This document shows positions 8,889 through 16,892 of a stretch of DNA of 64,000 bases, piece after piece. The translations under genes and the position numbers were made by a program. The stretch spans positions 1-64,000 of the forward strand of contig NZ_WUAX01000001.1 in the NCBI RefSeq assembly GCF_009806985.1, given 5' to 3'. The first letter of the stretch is position 1, and the number at the start of each line of letters is the position of its first letter. Origin of the DNA: Halorubrum sp. JWXQ-INN 858. Its GTDB lineage: Archaea > Halobacteriota > Halobacteria > Halobacteriales > Haloferacaceae. The notes below the pieces were generated by a model, which saw nothing but the letters and a program-made list of their open reading frames with translations, ran no database searches and had not been told where the DNA came from.

Positions 8889-9839
8889 TCAGTCGAACCG
8901 CGGGATCACGTGCTCCGCGAACACCTCCGCACCGTCGAGGCGGGGGAAGTCGACGAACTCGACGACGACCTCGTCGATGCCGACGTCGACGTATCGCTGG
9001 ATGTCGTCCGCCACCGTCTCCGGCGTTCCGACCAGGAAGTGTTCGCCCTCCGCGGCGTTCTCCGGGCGGAACCGGGGAACGACGTCGAGCAGCTCCTCGA
9101 CTTCCGCCTCGGTTTCGCGGATCACACAGCGTGCGAACCACGACTTCTGTATCTCGTCGTACTCCGTCTCATACGTCTCACAGTGGTCCGCGAGCACCGA
9201 CAGCTTCCGAGTCATGACGTCGAGGGGCCCCCAGTAGTTCCACACGTCGGCGTGTTTGGCGGTGATGCGGAGCGTGAACTCCTCCCCGCCGCCGCCGACC
9301 ATGATGGGCGGGGCCGGCTCCTGGACCGGTGTCGGCTTGCAGATCGCGTCGTCGAGCTCGTAGTAGTCGCCCCGGTACGTGACCGGCTCGCCGGTCCAGA
9401 GCTCCTTCGTGAGCTCGATCGCTTCCTCGAGCTCCCGGAGGCGGGTCGGCGCGTCCGGCCATTCGTAGCCGTACGCCTCCGCCTCGTCCGCCTTCCACCC
9501 CGCGCCCATTCCGAGCTTGAGGCGGCCGTCGCTGACGACGTCGAGCGTTGCCATCGCCTTGGCGAGCAACGGCGCGTGTCGGAGCGGGTTGTTGATCGTT
9601 TTCGGGTAGAGGTACACGTCCTCCGTCACGGCGGCGAGAGCGGTGATCGACGTGAGACACTCCATCGTGGACCCGTTGCCCGTGATCAGGTGGTCCGGAA
9701 CGGCGAGGCCGTCGAAGCCGAGCGCCTCGATCCCGGTCCCGAAGTCGCGCTGTTTCTCCCAACTGATGGCGTCACAGAACGCCAGGTTCGTGTACTCGCC
9801 CGAGCCGCAACTGGTTGGAACGTTCACGGCGAATTCCAT
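8889..9839 (-). CDS. LLM class flavin- or F420-dependent oxidoreductase
   Basis: A 316-residue luciferase-like TIM-barrel oxidoreductase. Typical segments are GFDGLAVPDHL near residue 45, DVVSDGRLKLGMGAGW near 105 and the late VGTPETVADDIQRYVD block. Haloarchaeal relatives may use coenzyme F420 rather than FMN; the cofactor is not decided here. The ATG at 9839 is preferred over one at 9863 because an ATTTAAAT box sits 23-30 nt upstream of it. Part of the catabolic island; a plausible role is oxidation or monooxygenation of a substrate also handled by the HyuA/HyuB enzyme. Confidence 0.85.
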   Translation of the reverse strand: MEFAVNVPTSCGSGEYTNLAFCDAISWEKQRDFGTGIEALGFDGLAVPDHLITGNGSTMECLTSITALAAVTEDVYLYPKTINNPLRHAPLLAKAMATLDVVSDGRLKLGMGAGWKADEAEAYGYEWPDAPTRLRELEEAIELTKELWTGEPVTYRGDYYELDDAICKPTPVQEPAPPIMVGGGGEEFTLRITAKHADVWNYWGPLDVMTRKLSVLADHCETYETEYDEIQKSWFARCVIRETEAEVEELLDVVPRFRPENAAEGEHFLVGTPETVADDIQRYVDVGIDEVVVEFVDFPRLDGAEVFAEHVIPRFD

Positions 9840-9861
9840 GTCCCCGCTACGCGAACGGGTC

Positions 9862-9869
9862 ATTTAAAT
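9862..9869 (-). promoter_or_regulatory. TATA element of the first LLM oxidoreductase
   Basis: ATTTAAAT, 23-30 nt upstream of the ATG at 9839. It decides the start codon: the alternative upstream ATG at 9863 would overlap this box. Confidence 0.65.
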
Positions 9870-9953
9870 CTACGTCGCCCGCCGGAACCGCCGAGGTTAC
9901 CGGCTTCGACACGGCTTTGACCGCTGACCCGAAACCGGGGGACCGTACCCACC

Positions 9954-11165
9954 GTGTCATCGTTTGCCGTAGTCGGACCGATCCGCTCGACCGTGCGTGA
10001 CCTCCGCGAAGGGGGCCGCGGGCCGATCCTGCTCACCGTCGCGGGCGGCTGGTTCCTCGCGCTCGGGACGCAGCTGATCTTCCCGGCGATCCTGCCACAG
10101 CTTCGCGCCGAGTTCGGGCTGGACCTCACGACGGCCGGGCTGTTGCTGACGGCGATGTGGACGACGTACGCGCTCTGTCAGCTCCCGAGCGGCTTCGCCG
10201 GCGACCGGTTCGGGGGCGGCCGCGTGCTCGTGGCGAGCACCGTCGGGGCGGCCGCCGTCCTCGCGGCGCTCGCGCTCTCGACGACCGTCGCCGCGCTCGT
10301 GGCGGCGACCGTGCTGTTCGGATTGGCGACCGCCCCGTACGGGCCGCTACGGTACTCGATACTCACCGACGTGTACACGAGACGCGACGGCACCGCCATC
10401 GGGGTGACCCTCGCCGCCGGGAACGTCGGAAACTCCGTGCTCCCGGTCGCCGCCGGCGCCCTCGCGGCGTACTACTCCTGGCGCGTCGGGTTCGGCCTGT
10501 TGGTCCCGCTGTTCCTGCTCGCGGCCGTCGGCCTGTGGAGGTTCGTCCCCGCCCGGACGGGCCCGCCCGCCTCCGCCGCCCGCGTGTCGCTCGGCTCGCT
10601 CCGATACGTCGTTCGGAACGTCGGGTCGAAGCAGGTCCTCATCGTCGCGGTGGTCCAGATCTGTGCGTTCTTCACGTGGCAGGGCTTCGCCGGGTTCTAC
10701 CCGACGTACCTCGTCGAGGTCAAGTCGCTCGCGCCGGCGGTCGCGTCGCTCGTCTTCGGCCTGTTCTTCGCCGTGGGGGTCGTCGTCCAGCCGCTCGCCG
10801 GGGCCGGCATGGACCGGTTCGGGATCAAACCCTGTCTGTACGTCCTCGGAACGGTGACGGTGCTCGCGCTCGCGGCGACCCCCTTCGTCGACGGGATCGT
10901 CGGGATCGTCTCGTTGACCGTCCTCTCGAGCGCGCTCCTCGGGTTCACCCCCGTGACACACACGTACCTCACGAACCGGCTCCCGGCCGATATGAAGGGA
11001 CGCGGGCTCGGACTCCTCCGAACCGTGTTCATGACCGTCAGCGGGGCGGGCCCGCTGGTCGTCGGCGCCTTGGCCGACCGCGGGTCGTTCGAGTACGTGT
11101 TCGTGCCGCTGGCCGGCGTCTGCCTGTGTGCGTTGGTGCTCGTGTTCGTCCTGCCGGCCGACTGA
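9954..11165 (+). CDS. MFS family transporter
   Basis: A 403-residue major facilitator protein with about 12 predicted membrane segments. The N-terminal half has the loop motif GFAGDRFGGGR (around residues 82-92), corresponding to the family's GxxxDRxGRR signature, and an equivalent GAGMDRFGIKP in the C-terminal half. It starts at a GTG. Organic-acid or amide substrates are likely given the surrounding enzymes, but the substrate cannot be predicted from sequence. It is convergent with the enolase-superfamily gene downstream. Confidence 0.85.
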   Translation: MSSFAVVGPIRSTVRDLREGGRGPILLTVAGGWFLALGTQLIFPAILPQLRAEFGLDLTTAGLLLTAMWTTYALCQLPSGFAGDRFGGGRVLVASTVGAAAVLAALALSTTVAALVAATVLFGLATAPYGPLRYSILTDVYTRRDGTAIGVTLAAGNVGNSVLPVAAGALAAYYSWRVGFGLLVPLFLLAAVGLWRFVPARTGPPASAARVSLGSLRYVVRNVGSKQVLIVAVVQICAFFTWQGFAGFYPTYLVEVKSLAPAVASLVFGLFFAVGVVVQPLAGAGMDRFGIKPCLYVLGTVTVLALAATPFVDGIVGIVSLTVLSSALLGFTPVTHTYLTNRLPADMKGRGLGLLRTVFMTVSGAGPLVVGALADRGSFEYVFVPLAGVCLCALVLVFVLPAD

Positions 11166-11242
11166 TACGCTGCGGGGCCGCCTCGCGGCGTCGCATCCCC
11201 GTCGAAGCCGCCCTCGCTGAGCGGGCGATCCCCGCGAGACGG

Positions 11243-12325
11243 TCAGAACAGCGAGTCGCCGAGTTCGACCCCGACCCCCGGTCCGTCGGGGACCGGGATC
11301 GTCGGTGCCTGGTCCATGGGCGGGACGCCCTCGACGTCGGCGAGCAGGTCCGTACAGATCTCGACGCCCGCGGAGAGGTTCGTCACGACCGCGGCCAGGT
11401 GGAGGTTCGCCGACGCCTCGAGCGACGTCCCGAACGCGCTCACGACGGACGCGGTCATCCCGTGCTGGCGGGCGCTCGTCGCCATCCGCGCGAGCTCGCG
11501 CAGCGACCCCGATTTGGCGAGTTTGAGATGGAAGCCGGGGATGGACGCGTCGCGGGCGTACCGTTCGACGTCGCGTACCTCGCCGACGGACTCGTCGGCG
11601 AACACCGGCACGCGGAAGTCGGCCCACAGCCGCTCCATGTGGTCGACCCGGTCGACCCCGACCGGCTGTTCGAGGTATTCGATCCGCTCCAAGTCGTCGA
11701 TCCCGTCGATGGCCCGCGCGGCGGTCGGGTACGTCCCCCACGACGTGTTGGCGTCGACACGGAGCGTGCCGTCGGGGGGGAGCTCCGCGAGCACCGCGTT
11801 GATCCGGGCGACGTCCCCGTCGACGTCGCCGTCCGCCTTCACCTTCAGTCGGGTGTAGCCATCCGCCACCGTCGCGGCCGCCCGGTCCGCCGTCTCCTCG
11901 GGCCCGAGCGCCGGGAGGACCGAAACGACGGGGATCTCGTCGCGGACCGCCGCGCCGAGGAGCCGGTGGAGCGGCGCGTCGAGCCGTTTCGCCTGCAGGT
12001 CGAGCAGCGCCATCTCGACGGCGGCCGTCGCGCCGTACGCCCCGGGGAAGTCGTCCTGAAACGCGGTCAGCTCGGTGAATGCCCCCTCGAGCGTCCGGCC
12101 CTCGATCAGGGGTCGGATCCAGTCGTCCGCGACGGACTCCAAGCCCGCCGTCACGTCGCCCGTGAACCACGGAAGCGCCGTGCCCTCACCGTACCCGGTC
12201 AGTCCCTCGTCCGTCGCGATCCGAACGAAGACGTGGTGCGTGCTGTGTTCGATCCCGTAGCTGACGGGGAAGTCGTCCGCGAACGGGACCTCGACGCCGG
12301 CCACGTCCGTGTGAGTGATCTCCAT
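11243..12325 (-). CDS. Mandelate racemase/muconate lactonizing enzyme family protein
   Basis: A 360-residue enolase-superfamily enzyme. Acid/base lysines are in LKVKADG (around 162-168) and KLAKSG (around 265), and the three metal ligands are in RVDANTSW, IEYLEQP and FADES. This arrangement fits the muconate lactonizing/dipeptide epimerase branch, which abstracts a proton alpha to a carboxylate. Specificity (cycloisomerase, racemase, N-succinyl amino acid racemase or dipeptide epimerase) is open. N-succinyl or N-carbamoyl amino acid racemases often accompany hydantoinases, so an amino-acid derivative is an attractive substrate (inference). The ATG at 12325 is chosen over an in-frame start 7 codons earlier because of the TATA box at 12351-12358. 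Confidence 0.87.
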   Translation of the reverse strand: MEITHTDVAGVEVPFADDFPVSYGIEHSTHHVFVRIATDEGLTGYGEGTALPWFTGDVTAGLESVADDWIRPLIEGRTLEGAFTELTAFQDDFPGAYGATAAVEMALLDLQAKRLDAPLHRLLGAAVRDEIPVVSVLPALGPEETADRAAATVADGYTRLKVKADGDVDGDVARINAVLAELPPDGTLRVDANTSWGTYPTAARAIDGIDDLERIEYLEQPVGVDRVDHMERLWADFRVPVFADESVGEVRDVERYARDASIPGFHLKLAKSGSLRELARMATSARQHGMTASVVSAFGTSLEASANLHLAAVVTNLSAGVEICTDLLADVEGVPPMDQAPTIPVPDGPGVGVELGDSLF

Positions 12326-12350
12326 TACTGATCCGTGTGGACACACCTCA

Positions 12351-12358
12351 ATATAAAG
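12351..12358 (-). promoter_or_regulatory. TATA element of the enolase-superfamily gene
   Basis: ATATAAAG on the plus strand (CTTTATAT on the minus strand), about 28 nt upstream of the ATG at 12325. Confidence 0.6.
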
Positions 12359-12402
12359 CTATTCGCCGAGCCGTTCGCCGGAGGACGGGGCGAGGACGTC
12401 GA

Positions 12403-13443
12403 TCAGGACAACGCCGGGATGACCTCCTCGCCGAACAGCCGGAGCGCGTCCGCGTGCTCCTCGAACGAGAGCCCCGGATGCCACATTCGGGCGAGGAAGT
12501 GGAGCTCGCCCGGGACCGCGTCCTCGTACGCGCGGAGCCGTTCGATCACGGATTCGGGGTCGCCGACCATCGCGCCGGCCCGGAGCCCGGCGAGCCGCTC
12601 GTCGGTCATCGTCTCCCGGTCCCACCGCGAGGCGTCCCGGTTGTCGGCGTGTTCGGCGTACTTCCGCCGCGAGTAGACGAGCGGGGGTTCGAGCGTCTCC
12701 CACGCCCCCTCCGGGTCGTTCTCGACGTGCGTGTACTGCATCACCGAGAGAGTGAACGCGTCGGCGGCGACGTCCCGCATCGACTCGAGGAGCTCGACGT
12801 TGTCGGCGAACTGCTCGAAGGAGGACTTGTACTGCATCGCGCCGTCGTAGTAGACGATACCGATGTGGCCGTCACACAGGTCGGCGGACCGACGGATCGC
12901 CGGCTCCGAGGTCCCGCCCAGATGGATCGGCGGGCCGCCCTCCTGTACCGGCTTCGGCTCCACGCGGAGGTCCTCGTACGCGAAGAGGTCGCCGTCGAAG
13001 TCGAACGAGCCCGGTTCCCACGCGCGTCGACAGATCTCGACCGTCTCCTCGACGCGCTTGGCTCGCTGTCGGCGCGGGGAGTCGAACACGTCGAACTCCC
13101 GCTGCATGTAGCCGTTCGCCAGCCCGAGGGTGAACCGTCCCCCGGACAGGATGTCCACGGTCGCGGCGTCCTCCGCCAGCCGAACCGGGTCGTACAGCGG
13201 GGCGAGCGCGATGCTGGTTCCGATCCCGACGCTGTCGGTCTCCCGCGCGATCGCCGCTGACAGCGGGAGCACCGACGGGGAGTACCCGTCGTCGAAGAAG
13301 TGGTGCTCCGACGTGTGGACCGTGTCGAAGCCGTACTCCTCGGCCATCGCCGCCAGCGCGAGCGTCTCCTCGTACACCGTCTCGTAGGACGCGTCGGACC
13401 CCGGCGGCCGTTGCCCCGTCAACAGTCCGTAGCCGAACTTCAT
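12403..13443 (-). CDS. LLM class flavin-dependent oxidoreductase
   Basis: A second luciferase-like oxidoreductase of 346 residues, from a different subgroup than the one at 8889-9839. It shows MKFGYGLLTGQRPPG at the start, DTVHTSEHHFFDDG near residue 45 (typical of alkanal monooxygenase-type LLM proteins), and LSGGRFTLGLANGY near 110. A longer frame runs 31 codons upstream, but the family begins at the ATG at 13443, which has a leaderless-type TATA at 13467-13474. It is divergent from the IclR regulator, with three predicted operators in the shared intergenic region, so it is the best candidate for an IclR-controlled gene. Confidence 0.87.
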   Translation of the reverse strand: MKFGYGLLTGQRPPGSDASYETVYEETLALAAMAEEYGFDTVHTSEHHFFDDGYSPSVLPLSAAIARETDSVGIGTSIALAPLYDPVRLAEDAATVDILSGGRFTLGLANGYMQREFDVFDSPRRQRAKRVEETVEICRRAWEPGSFDFDGDLFAYEDLRVEPKPVQEGGPPIHLGGTSEPAIRRSADLCDGHIGIVYYDGAMQYKSSFEQFADNVELLESMRDVAADAFTLSVMQYTHVENDPEGAWETLEPPLVYSRRKYAEHADNRDASRWDRETMTDERLAGLRAGAMVGDPESVIERLRAYEDAVPGELHFLARMWHPGLSFEEHADALRLFGEEVIPALS

Positions 13444-13466
13444 ACGGATCCCGTCACCGTGTGACC

Positions 13467-13474
13467 GCTTAACT
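13467..13474 (-). promoter_or_regulatory. TATA element of the second LLM oxidoreductase
   Basis: CGCTTAAC on the plus strand (GTTAAGCG on the minus strand), 24-31 nt upstream of the ATG at 13443. Confidence 0.55.
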
Positions 13475-13549
13475 CCGCCGACGCCGGTAAGGGAGCTCTC
13501 TCCCGCGCGATCGGAGATGATCCACACCGTCGGCACGTCGCGAATGTGC

Positions 13550-13566
13550 GTTCGCGTGTTGCGAAC
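13550..13566. promoter_or_regulatory. Predicted IclR operator 1
   Basis: Perfect inverted repeat GTTCGC-N5-GCGAAC (spacer GTGTT). The same arms recur at 13670-13686 and 13801-13817. An additional TTCGCG half-site overlaps it on the left. It lies about 75-100 bp upstream of the LLM promoter. Confidence 0.7.
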
Positions 13567-13669
13567 GAAGGGGCGATTTATACGAACCGTTCGGATCGTG
13601 TATTAACAACACCGCCGGCAAATATTGCTACGGTGCGACGATCCTGCGGATCGCCGATCGGATCCATCC

Positions 13670-13686
13670 GTTCGCTCGTAGCGAAC
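13670..13686. promoter_or_regulatory. Predicted IclR operator 2
   Basis: Perfect inverted repeat GTTCGC-N5-GCGAAC (spacer TCGTA; the arms extend by one more base pair). It sits between operators 1 and 3, 120 and 131 bp away, a geometry compatible with looping. Confidence 0.7.
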
Positions 13687-13800
13687 GAGATTTGGTACTC
13701 ATTGTCACGGGACTCGATAAGTCGGTTCGAATATCGCGACACTCTTCGGGGGTACGTATCGTCCCGTCGCCGAGACGGGCGATCCGGTTCCTTGGTACCT

Positions 13801-13817
13801 GTTCACAATAGGCGAAC
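13801..13817. promoter_or_regulatory. Predicted IclR operator 3
   Basis: GTTCAC-AATAG-GCGAAC, the same 17-bp repeat with one mismatch. It directly abuts the TATA element of the iclR gene (GTATATG, 13818-13824), a position that suits autorepression. Confidence 0.65.
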
Positions 13818-13824
13818 GTATATG
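13818..13824 (+). promoter_or_regulatory. TATA element of the iclR gene
   Basis: GTATATG centred about 28 nt before the ATG at 13849, touching operator 3. Confidence 0.6.
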
Positions 13825-13848
13825 TAGCACCTCCCCGTAACGGGTGCC

Positions 13849-14616
13849 ATGACCGCCCCGAAACCACGGACGGTGAACGCCTCGCGGACGCTACTGGAGA
13901 TCCTCGAATCGCTCCGGGAACTCGACGGCGCGGGAGTGACCGAACTCGCCGCCCATCTCGACATGGCCAAGAGCTCGGTTCACAGCCACCTCGCGACGCT
14001 CGAGGAGACGGGGTACGTCACGAACGACGACGGCACCTACACGATCGGGTTCAAGTTCCTCAGGTTGGGCGAGTACACCCGGACCAACCACGACGCCTAC
14101 CGGATGGCGAAACCGATCGTCGCCCAGCTGGCCGAGGAGACGAACGAACGGTGCCAGTTCATCGTGGAGGAGCACGGGAAGGGCGTCTTCGTCCACAGAC
14201 GAACCGGCGAGTACGCGGTGCGTACGAACACGAACATCGGGAAGCGGATCTACCTCCACGCGACCGGCGCGGGAAAGGCGATCCTCGCGCACCTCCCTCC
14301 GGACCGGATCGAGGCGATCGTCGACGGGATCGGGCTCCCCGCCCGAACGGACCAGACGATCACCGACCCCGACGAGCTGTACGACGAGCTGGCGGCGGTC
14401 AGGGAGCGCGGGTACGCGTTCAACAAGGAGGAAGGGATGCACGGGCTTCGAACCGTCGGAGTGCCGGTGTTCGACCCCGACGGCGACGTGTTCGGCGCGC
14501 TGAGCGTGTCGGGCCCGTCCTACCGCATGCGAGGGGAGCGCTTCAACGAAGAGATCCCGAACATGCTCCTCGGGAAGGCGAACGAGCTCGAGTTGAAGAT
14601 CGAGTTCGAGTCCTGA
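13849..14616 (+). CDS. IclR family transcriptional regulator
   Basis: A 255-residue IclR-type regulator. Residues 8-70 form the winged helix-turn-helix (GVTELAAHLDMAKSSVHSHL is the recognition region), and residues 80-250 form the GAF-like effector-binding domain with YLHATGAGKAILAHL and GYAFNKEEGMHGLRTVGVPVF, both diagnostic. IclR proteins usually control small catabolic regulons in response to an aromatic or organic-acid effector. It is divergent from the LLM oxidoreductase at 12403-13443, with three matching 17-bp inverted repeats between them, one abutting its own TATA box. Autoregulation and control of the island are therefore likely (inference). Confidence 0.92.
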   Translation: MTAPKPRTVNASRTLLEILESLRELDGAGVTELAAHLDMAKSSVHSHLATLEETGYVTNDDGTYTIGFKFLRLGEYTRTNHDAYRMAKPIVAQLAEETNERCQFIVEEHGKGVFVHRRTGEYAVRTNTNIGKRIYLHATGAGKAILAHLPPDRIEAIVDGIGLPARTDQTITDPDELYDELAAVRERGYAFNKEEGMHGLRTVGVPVFDPDGDVFGALSVSGPSYRMRGERFNEEIPNMLLGKANELELKIEFES

Positions 14617-15163
14617 GCCGCCACGTCGACGATCCGCCACCCGAGACGGAACGGCGACGTCCCACCCCCGATCGTGTCCCCGTGAACAGGACGTATTACA
14701 CCCGATGTAAATTACAATAATACGCCTGTAACGAAGACGAAAGCCGGCCGGGGACGAAGGAGCTTCCTCGAACGAGACGAACCGAGTCGGAACGACTCTT
14801 GGCGAGGTTTGAAACGGAGAGAAGGACATAGCCGGTATGGCAAGAAATATAAATTTTGATGAATGTATTTCTTTTTGATTGTTGAATATACCACCATCTA
14901 ATAATCAATGAAGAACGAGCATAGAACATAACGTGATTGAGGCCTTACAAGGCATAAGAACCGCAATAGCAGTCAAAGCACCGATATTCGAAGTACATCG
15001 GAATGCAGTGAGTGCCAAGCCATCCAATAACAGAATAGTATATATTTTTGGTATTTAAGAGCAATAGTAGTATATTTATCTCTCGGCCGTCGCTCACGTC
15101 CGCCACCGAGCCGTCGACGACTCACGGACCGGGTTTTTGTCGCTACGGGCCGAACTCCTGTCT
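14617..15163. other. AT-rich intergenic region without a recognised gene
   Basis: About 550 bp between iclR and the isochorismatase-family gene. The part from about 14690 to 15085 is much richer in A+T than its surroundings, with poly-A/T tracts and several TATA-like boxes. I found no convincing reading frame, tRNA, terminal inverted repeats or target duplication. It may be an insertion remnant or a promoter-rich spacer. A T-rich element around 15133-15139 could serve the downstream gene. Confidence 0.5.
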
Positions 15164-15745
15164 ATGCCGTACGATCCGAACGACGCGGCGGTCGTCGTCG
15201 TCGACATGCAGAACGGCTTCTGTCACCCGGACGGGAGCCTGTATTCGGAGCCCAGTGAGGCCGCGATCGGGCCGGTGACCGACCTCGTCGGTCGCGCTCG
15301 CGACGCCGGCGCTGCGGTCGTGTACACGCGGGACGTCCATCCGCCCGGACAGTTCGACGGGAACCACTACTACGACGAGTTCGAGCGGTGGGGCGAACAC
15401 GTCGTGGAGGGGTCGTGGGACGCCGAGCTCGTCGCGGACCTGGACGTCCGCGGGAGCGATCACGTCGTCGAGAAACACACGTACGACGCGTTCTACCGGA
15501 CCGGTCTCGAGGGGTATCTGGAGGCGCACGGCATCGACGACCTCCTGATCTGCGGGACGCTCGCGAACGTCTGCGTGTTACACACCGCCGGCAGCGCCGG
15601 GCTGCGCGACTACCGACCGGTGATCGTCGAGGACGCGTTGGGGTACCTCACCGACGACCACAAGGCGTACGCCGTCGAGCACGCCGGCTGGCTGTTCGGC
15701 GAGACGACGACGCTCGACGCGGTCGCGTTCGACGCGTCCGCCTGA
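15164..15745 (+). CDS. Isochorismatase/nicotinamidase-family cysteine hydrolase
   Basis: A 193-residue cysteine hydrolase. The catalytic triad is visible: Asp14 in VVVDMQNGFC, a lysine in VVEKHTYDAF near residue 106 and the cysteine in CGTLANVCV near 133. The family includes nicotinamidases, N-carbamoylsarcosine amidase, biuret and ureidoacrylate hydrolases. Beside HyuA/HyuB, an N-carbamoyl-amide hydrolase that removes the carbamoyl group after hydantoin ring opening is attractive, but nicotinamidase is equally possible from sequence alone. The ATG at 15164 gives the usual family N-terminus; an in-frame start 9 codons earlier is less likely. Confidence 0.87.
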   Translation: MPYDPNDAAVVVVDMQNGFCHPDGSLYSEPSEAAIGPVTDLVGRARDAGAAVVYTRDVHPPGQFDGNHYYDEFERWGEHVVEGSWDAELVADLDVRGSDHVVEKHTYDAFYRTGLEGYLEAHGIDDLLICGTLANVCVLHTAGSAGLRDYRPVIVEDALGYLTDDHKAYAVEHAGWLFGETTTLDAVAFDASA

Positions 15746-15843
15746 GCCGGCGTTCGGCCGACCGATCGGAGGCGCGCCGTCCGGGTTATCACTCCTGCGA
15801 ATCGGCGTGAAACCCTTTTGAGGCGGGACGGCGAGCCGTGCGT

Positions 15844-16359
15844 ATGGAACTCTCCCGACGCGGAGTGATCGGCGGGCTCGGGGCGGCGTGTGCCGTGGGC
15901 GTCGTCGGGCTCGTGGGCGCGTCGACGGTCGACGACCCGCTCGCCGACGACGCGGACGACACGGAAGAGGAGGAGTCGCGATACGTCGCGGTCGACCCGG
16001 ACGCGCCGTTCGTGGCCCGGCTCGACGACGGGTCGACGGGAACGACGCTGTTCGACGCGGCCGACCTGTCGCACGTCGAGGGCGTGTACCCCAGCGGCGA
16101 CGACCACGTCGTCGCGCTCGAGCTCACCGACGACGGCCGGGACGCGCTCCGGTCGACCCTCGAGGACGAGGGGGCGACCGACGACCCGGAACCGTTCGCG
16201 ATCGAGATGACGCTGGACGGCGATCCCGTCCGCGAGATCGACCTGGACGAGGCGACCGTCGACGCGCTCGCCGGGGACGACTTCGACGGCGTCGTGACGC
16301 TGTCGTTCGACGACGCGGACGTAGCCGAGACTCTGTACGACTCGCTCGCCGGAGAGTGA
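15844..16359 (+). CDS. Tat-exported protein with a SecD P1-like domain
   Basis: A 171-residue protein. The N-terminus MELSRRGVIGGLGAACAVG has a twin-arginine motif followed by a hydrophobic stretch, so Tat export or membrane anchoring is expected. The rest is very acidic. The segment DHVVALELTDDGRDALRSTL resembles the conserved head subdomain of the SecD P1 region, in which a strand ending in LTEEG precedes a helix. A standalone, exported P1-like domain without the SecD membrane part is unusual. The similarity is by eye and needs profile comparison. No clear partner gene; the isochorismatase-like gene upstream is 98 bp away. Confidence 0.7.
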   Translation: MELSRRGVIGGLGAACAVGVVGLVGASTVDDPLADDADDTEEEESRYVAVDPDAPFVARLDDGSTGTTLFDAADLSHVEGVYPSGDDHVVALELTDDGRDALRSTLEDEGATDDPEPFAIEMTLDGDPVREIDLDEATVDALAGDDFDGVVTLSFDDADVAETLYDSLAGE

Positions 16360-16469
16360 GACCGGAGTCGAGAGACGTGGAGTGAGACCGGGAGTGGAGT
16401 GAGACCGGGAATCGAGAAAGACTTGGAGTGGAGTGAGACCGGGAGTCGGGAGAGACTTGGAGTGGAGTG
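16356..16469. repeat. Degenerate tandem repeat after the SecD-like gene
   Basis: Repeated GGAGTGGAGTGAGACCGGGA-type units with interspersed AGAGACTTGGAGT variants, beginning at the stop codon of the preceding gene. The repeats are imperfect, of about 15-40 bp period, and non-coding. Confidence 0.75.
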
Positions 16470-16550
16470 AAAGGGGGGTCGCGGCCGGAGACGACACCAC
16501 CGCTGCGGTCGAACGGGGGAATTAACCCTCGGCGGTTCGACCGGGCCGGC

Positions 16551-16721
16551 ATGACGGAGGGGAACGCTGATTCGGGACCCGTGGATGACCAAGCCGACGC
16601 GCCCGTCCGCCGACAGGGGCGCCCCTGTCCGCTCTGTGGCTCGTCGATGGACCACCGACACTGCAAGTACGTCTGTCCGAGACACGGCGTGGTGTACGAC
16701 TGCAGCGACACGTTCTATTGA
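16551..16721 (+). CDS. Small zinc-finger protein
   Basis: A 56-residue protein whose C-terminal half holds two putative zinc-binding pairs: CPLC (CPLCGSSMDHRHC) and CPRHGVVYDC. Compact haloarchaeal zinc-finger proteins of this size are common and have been linked to regulation and stress, but no specific function can be assigned. The start at 16551 is preferred because the extra upstream residues of the open frame look like translated non-coding DNA. An acidic, flexible N-terminus (about 28 residues) precedes the finger. Confidence 0.75.
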   Translation: MTEGNADSGPVDDQADAPVRRQGRPCPLCGSSMDHRHCKYVCPRHGVVYDCSDTFY

Positions 16722-16892
16722 GGCGATCCTGCGGCGGTACGTCCGACGGAGGGACGGCCGATCCGATCGGTCTCCCCCGCCACGGCACCGCAAAATCGAC
16801 GATGTGCGAACTGTTATGTCCGTGCAGTCCGAACCCGATGTTATGTTGGGCGACCCGCTTGCGACCCTCCCTGCGGATCTTTCGGAGCCAGC

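Noticed and set aside
13546-13827. Small protein-coding gene in the LLM/iclR intergenic region
   Set aside because: The frame covers all three inverted repeats and two promoters, has no family match by eye and has unusual composition.
14696-14929. 77-codon open frame in the AT-rich gap
   Set aside because: Basic, low-complexity translation with no ribosome-binding site or TATA, and no similarity; most likely random.
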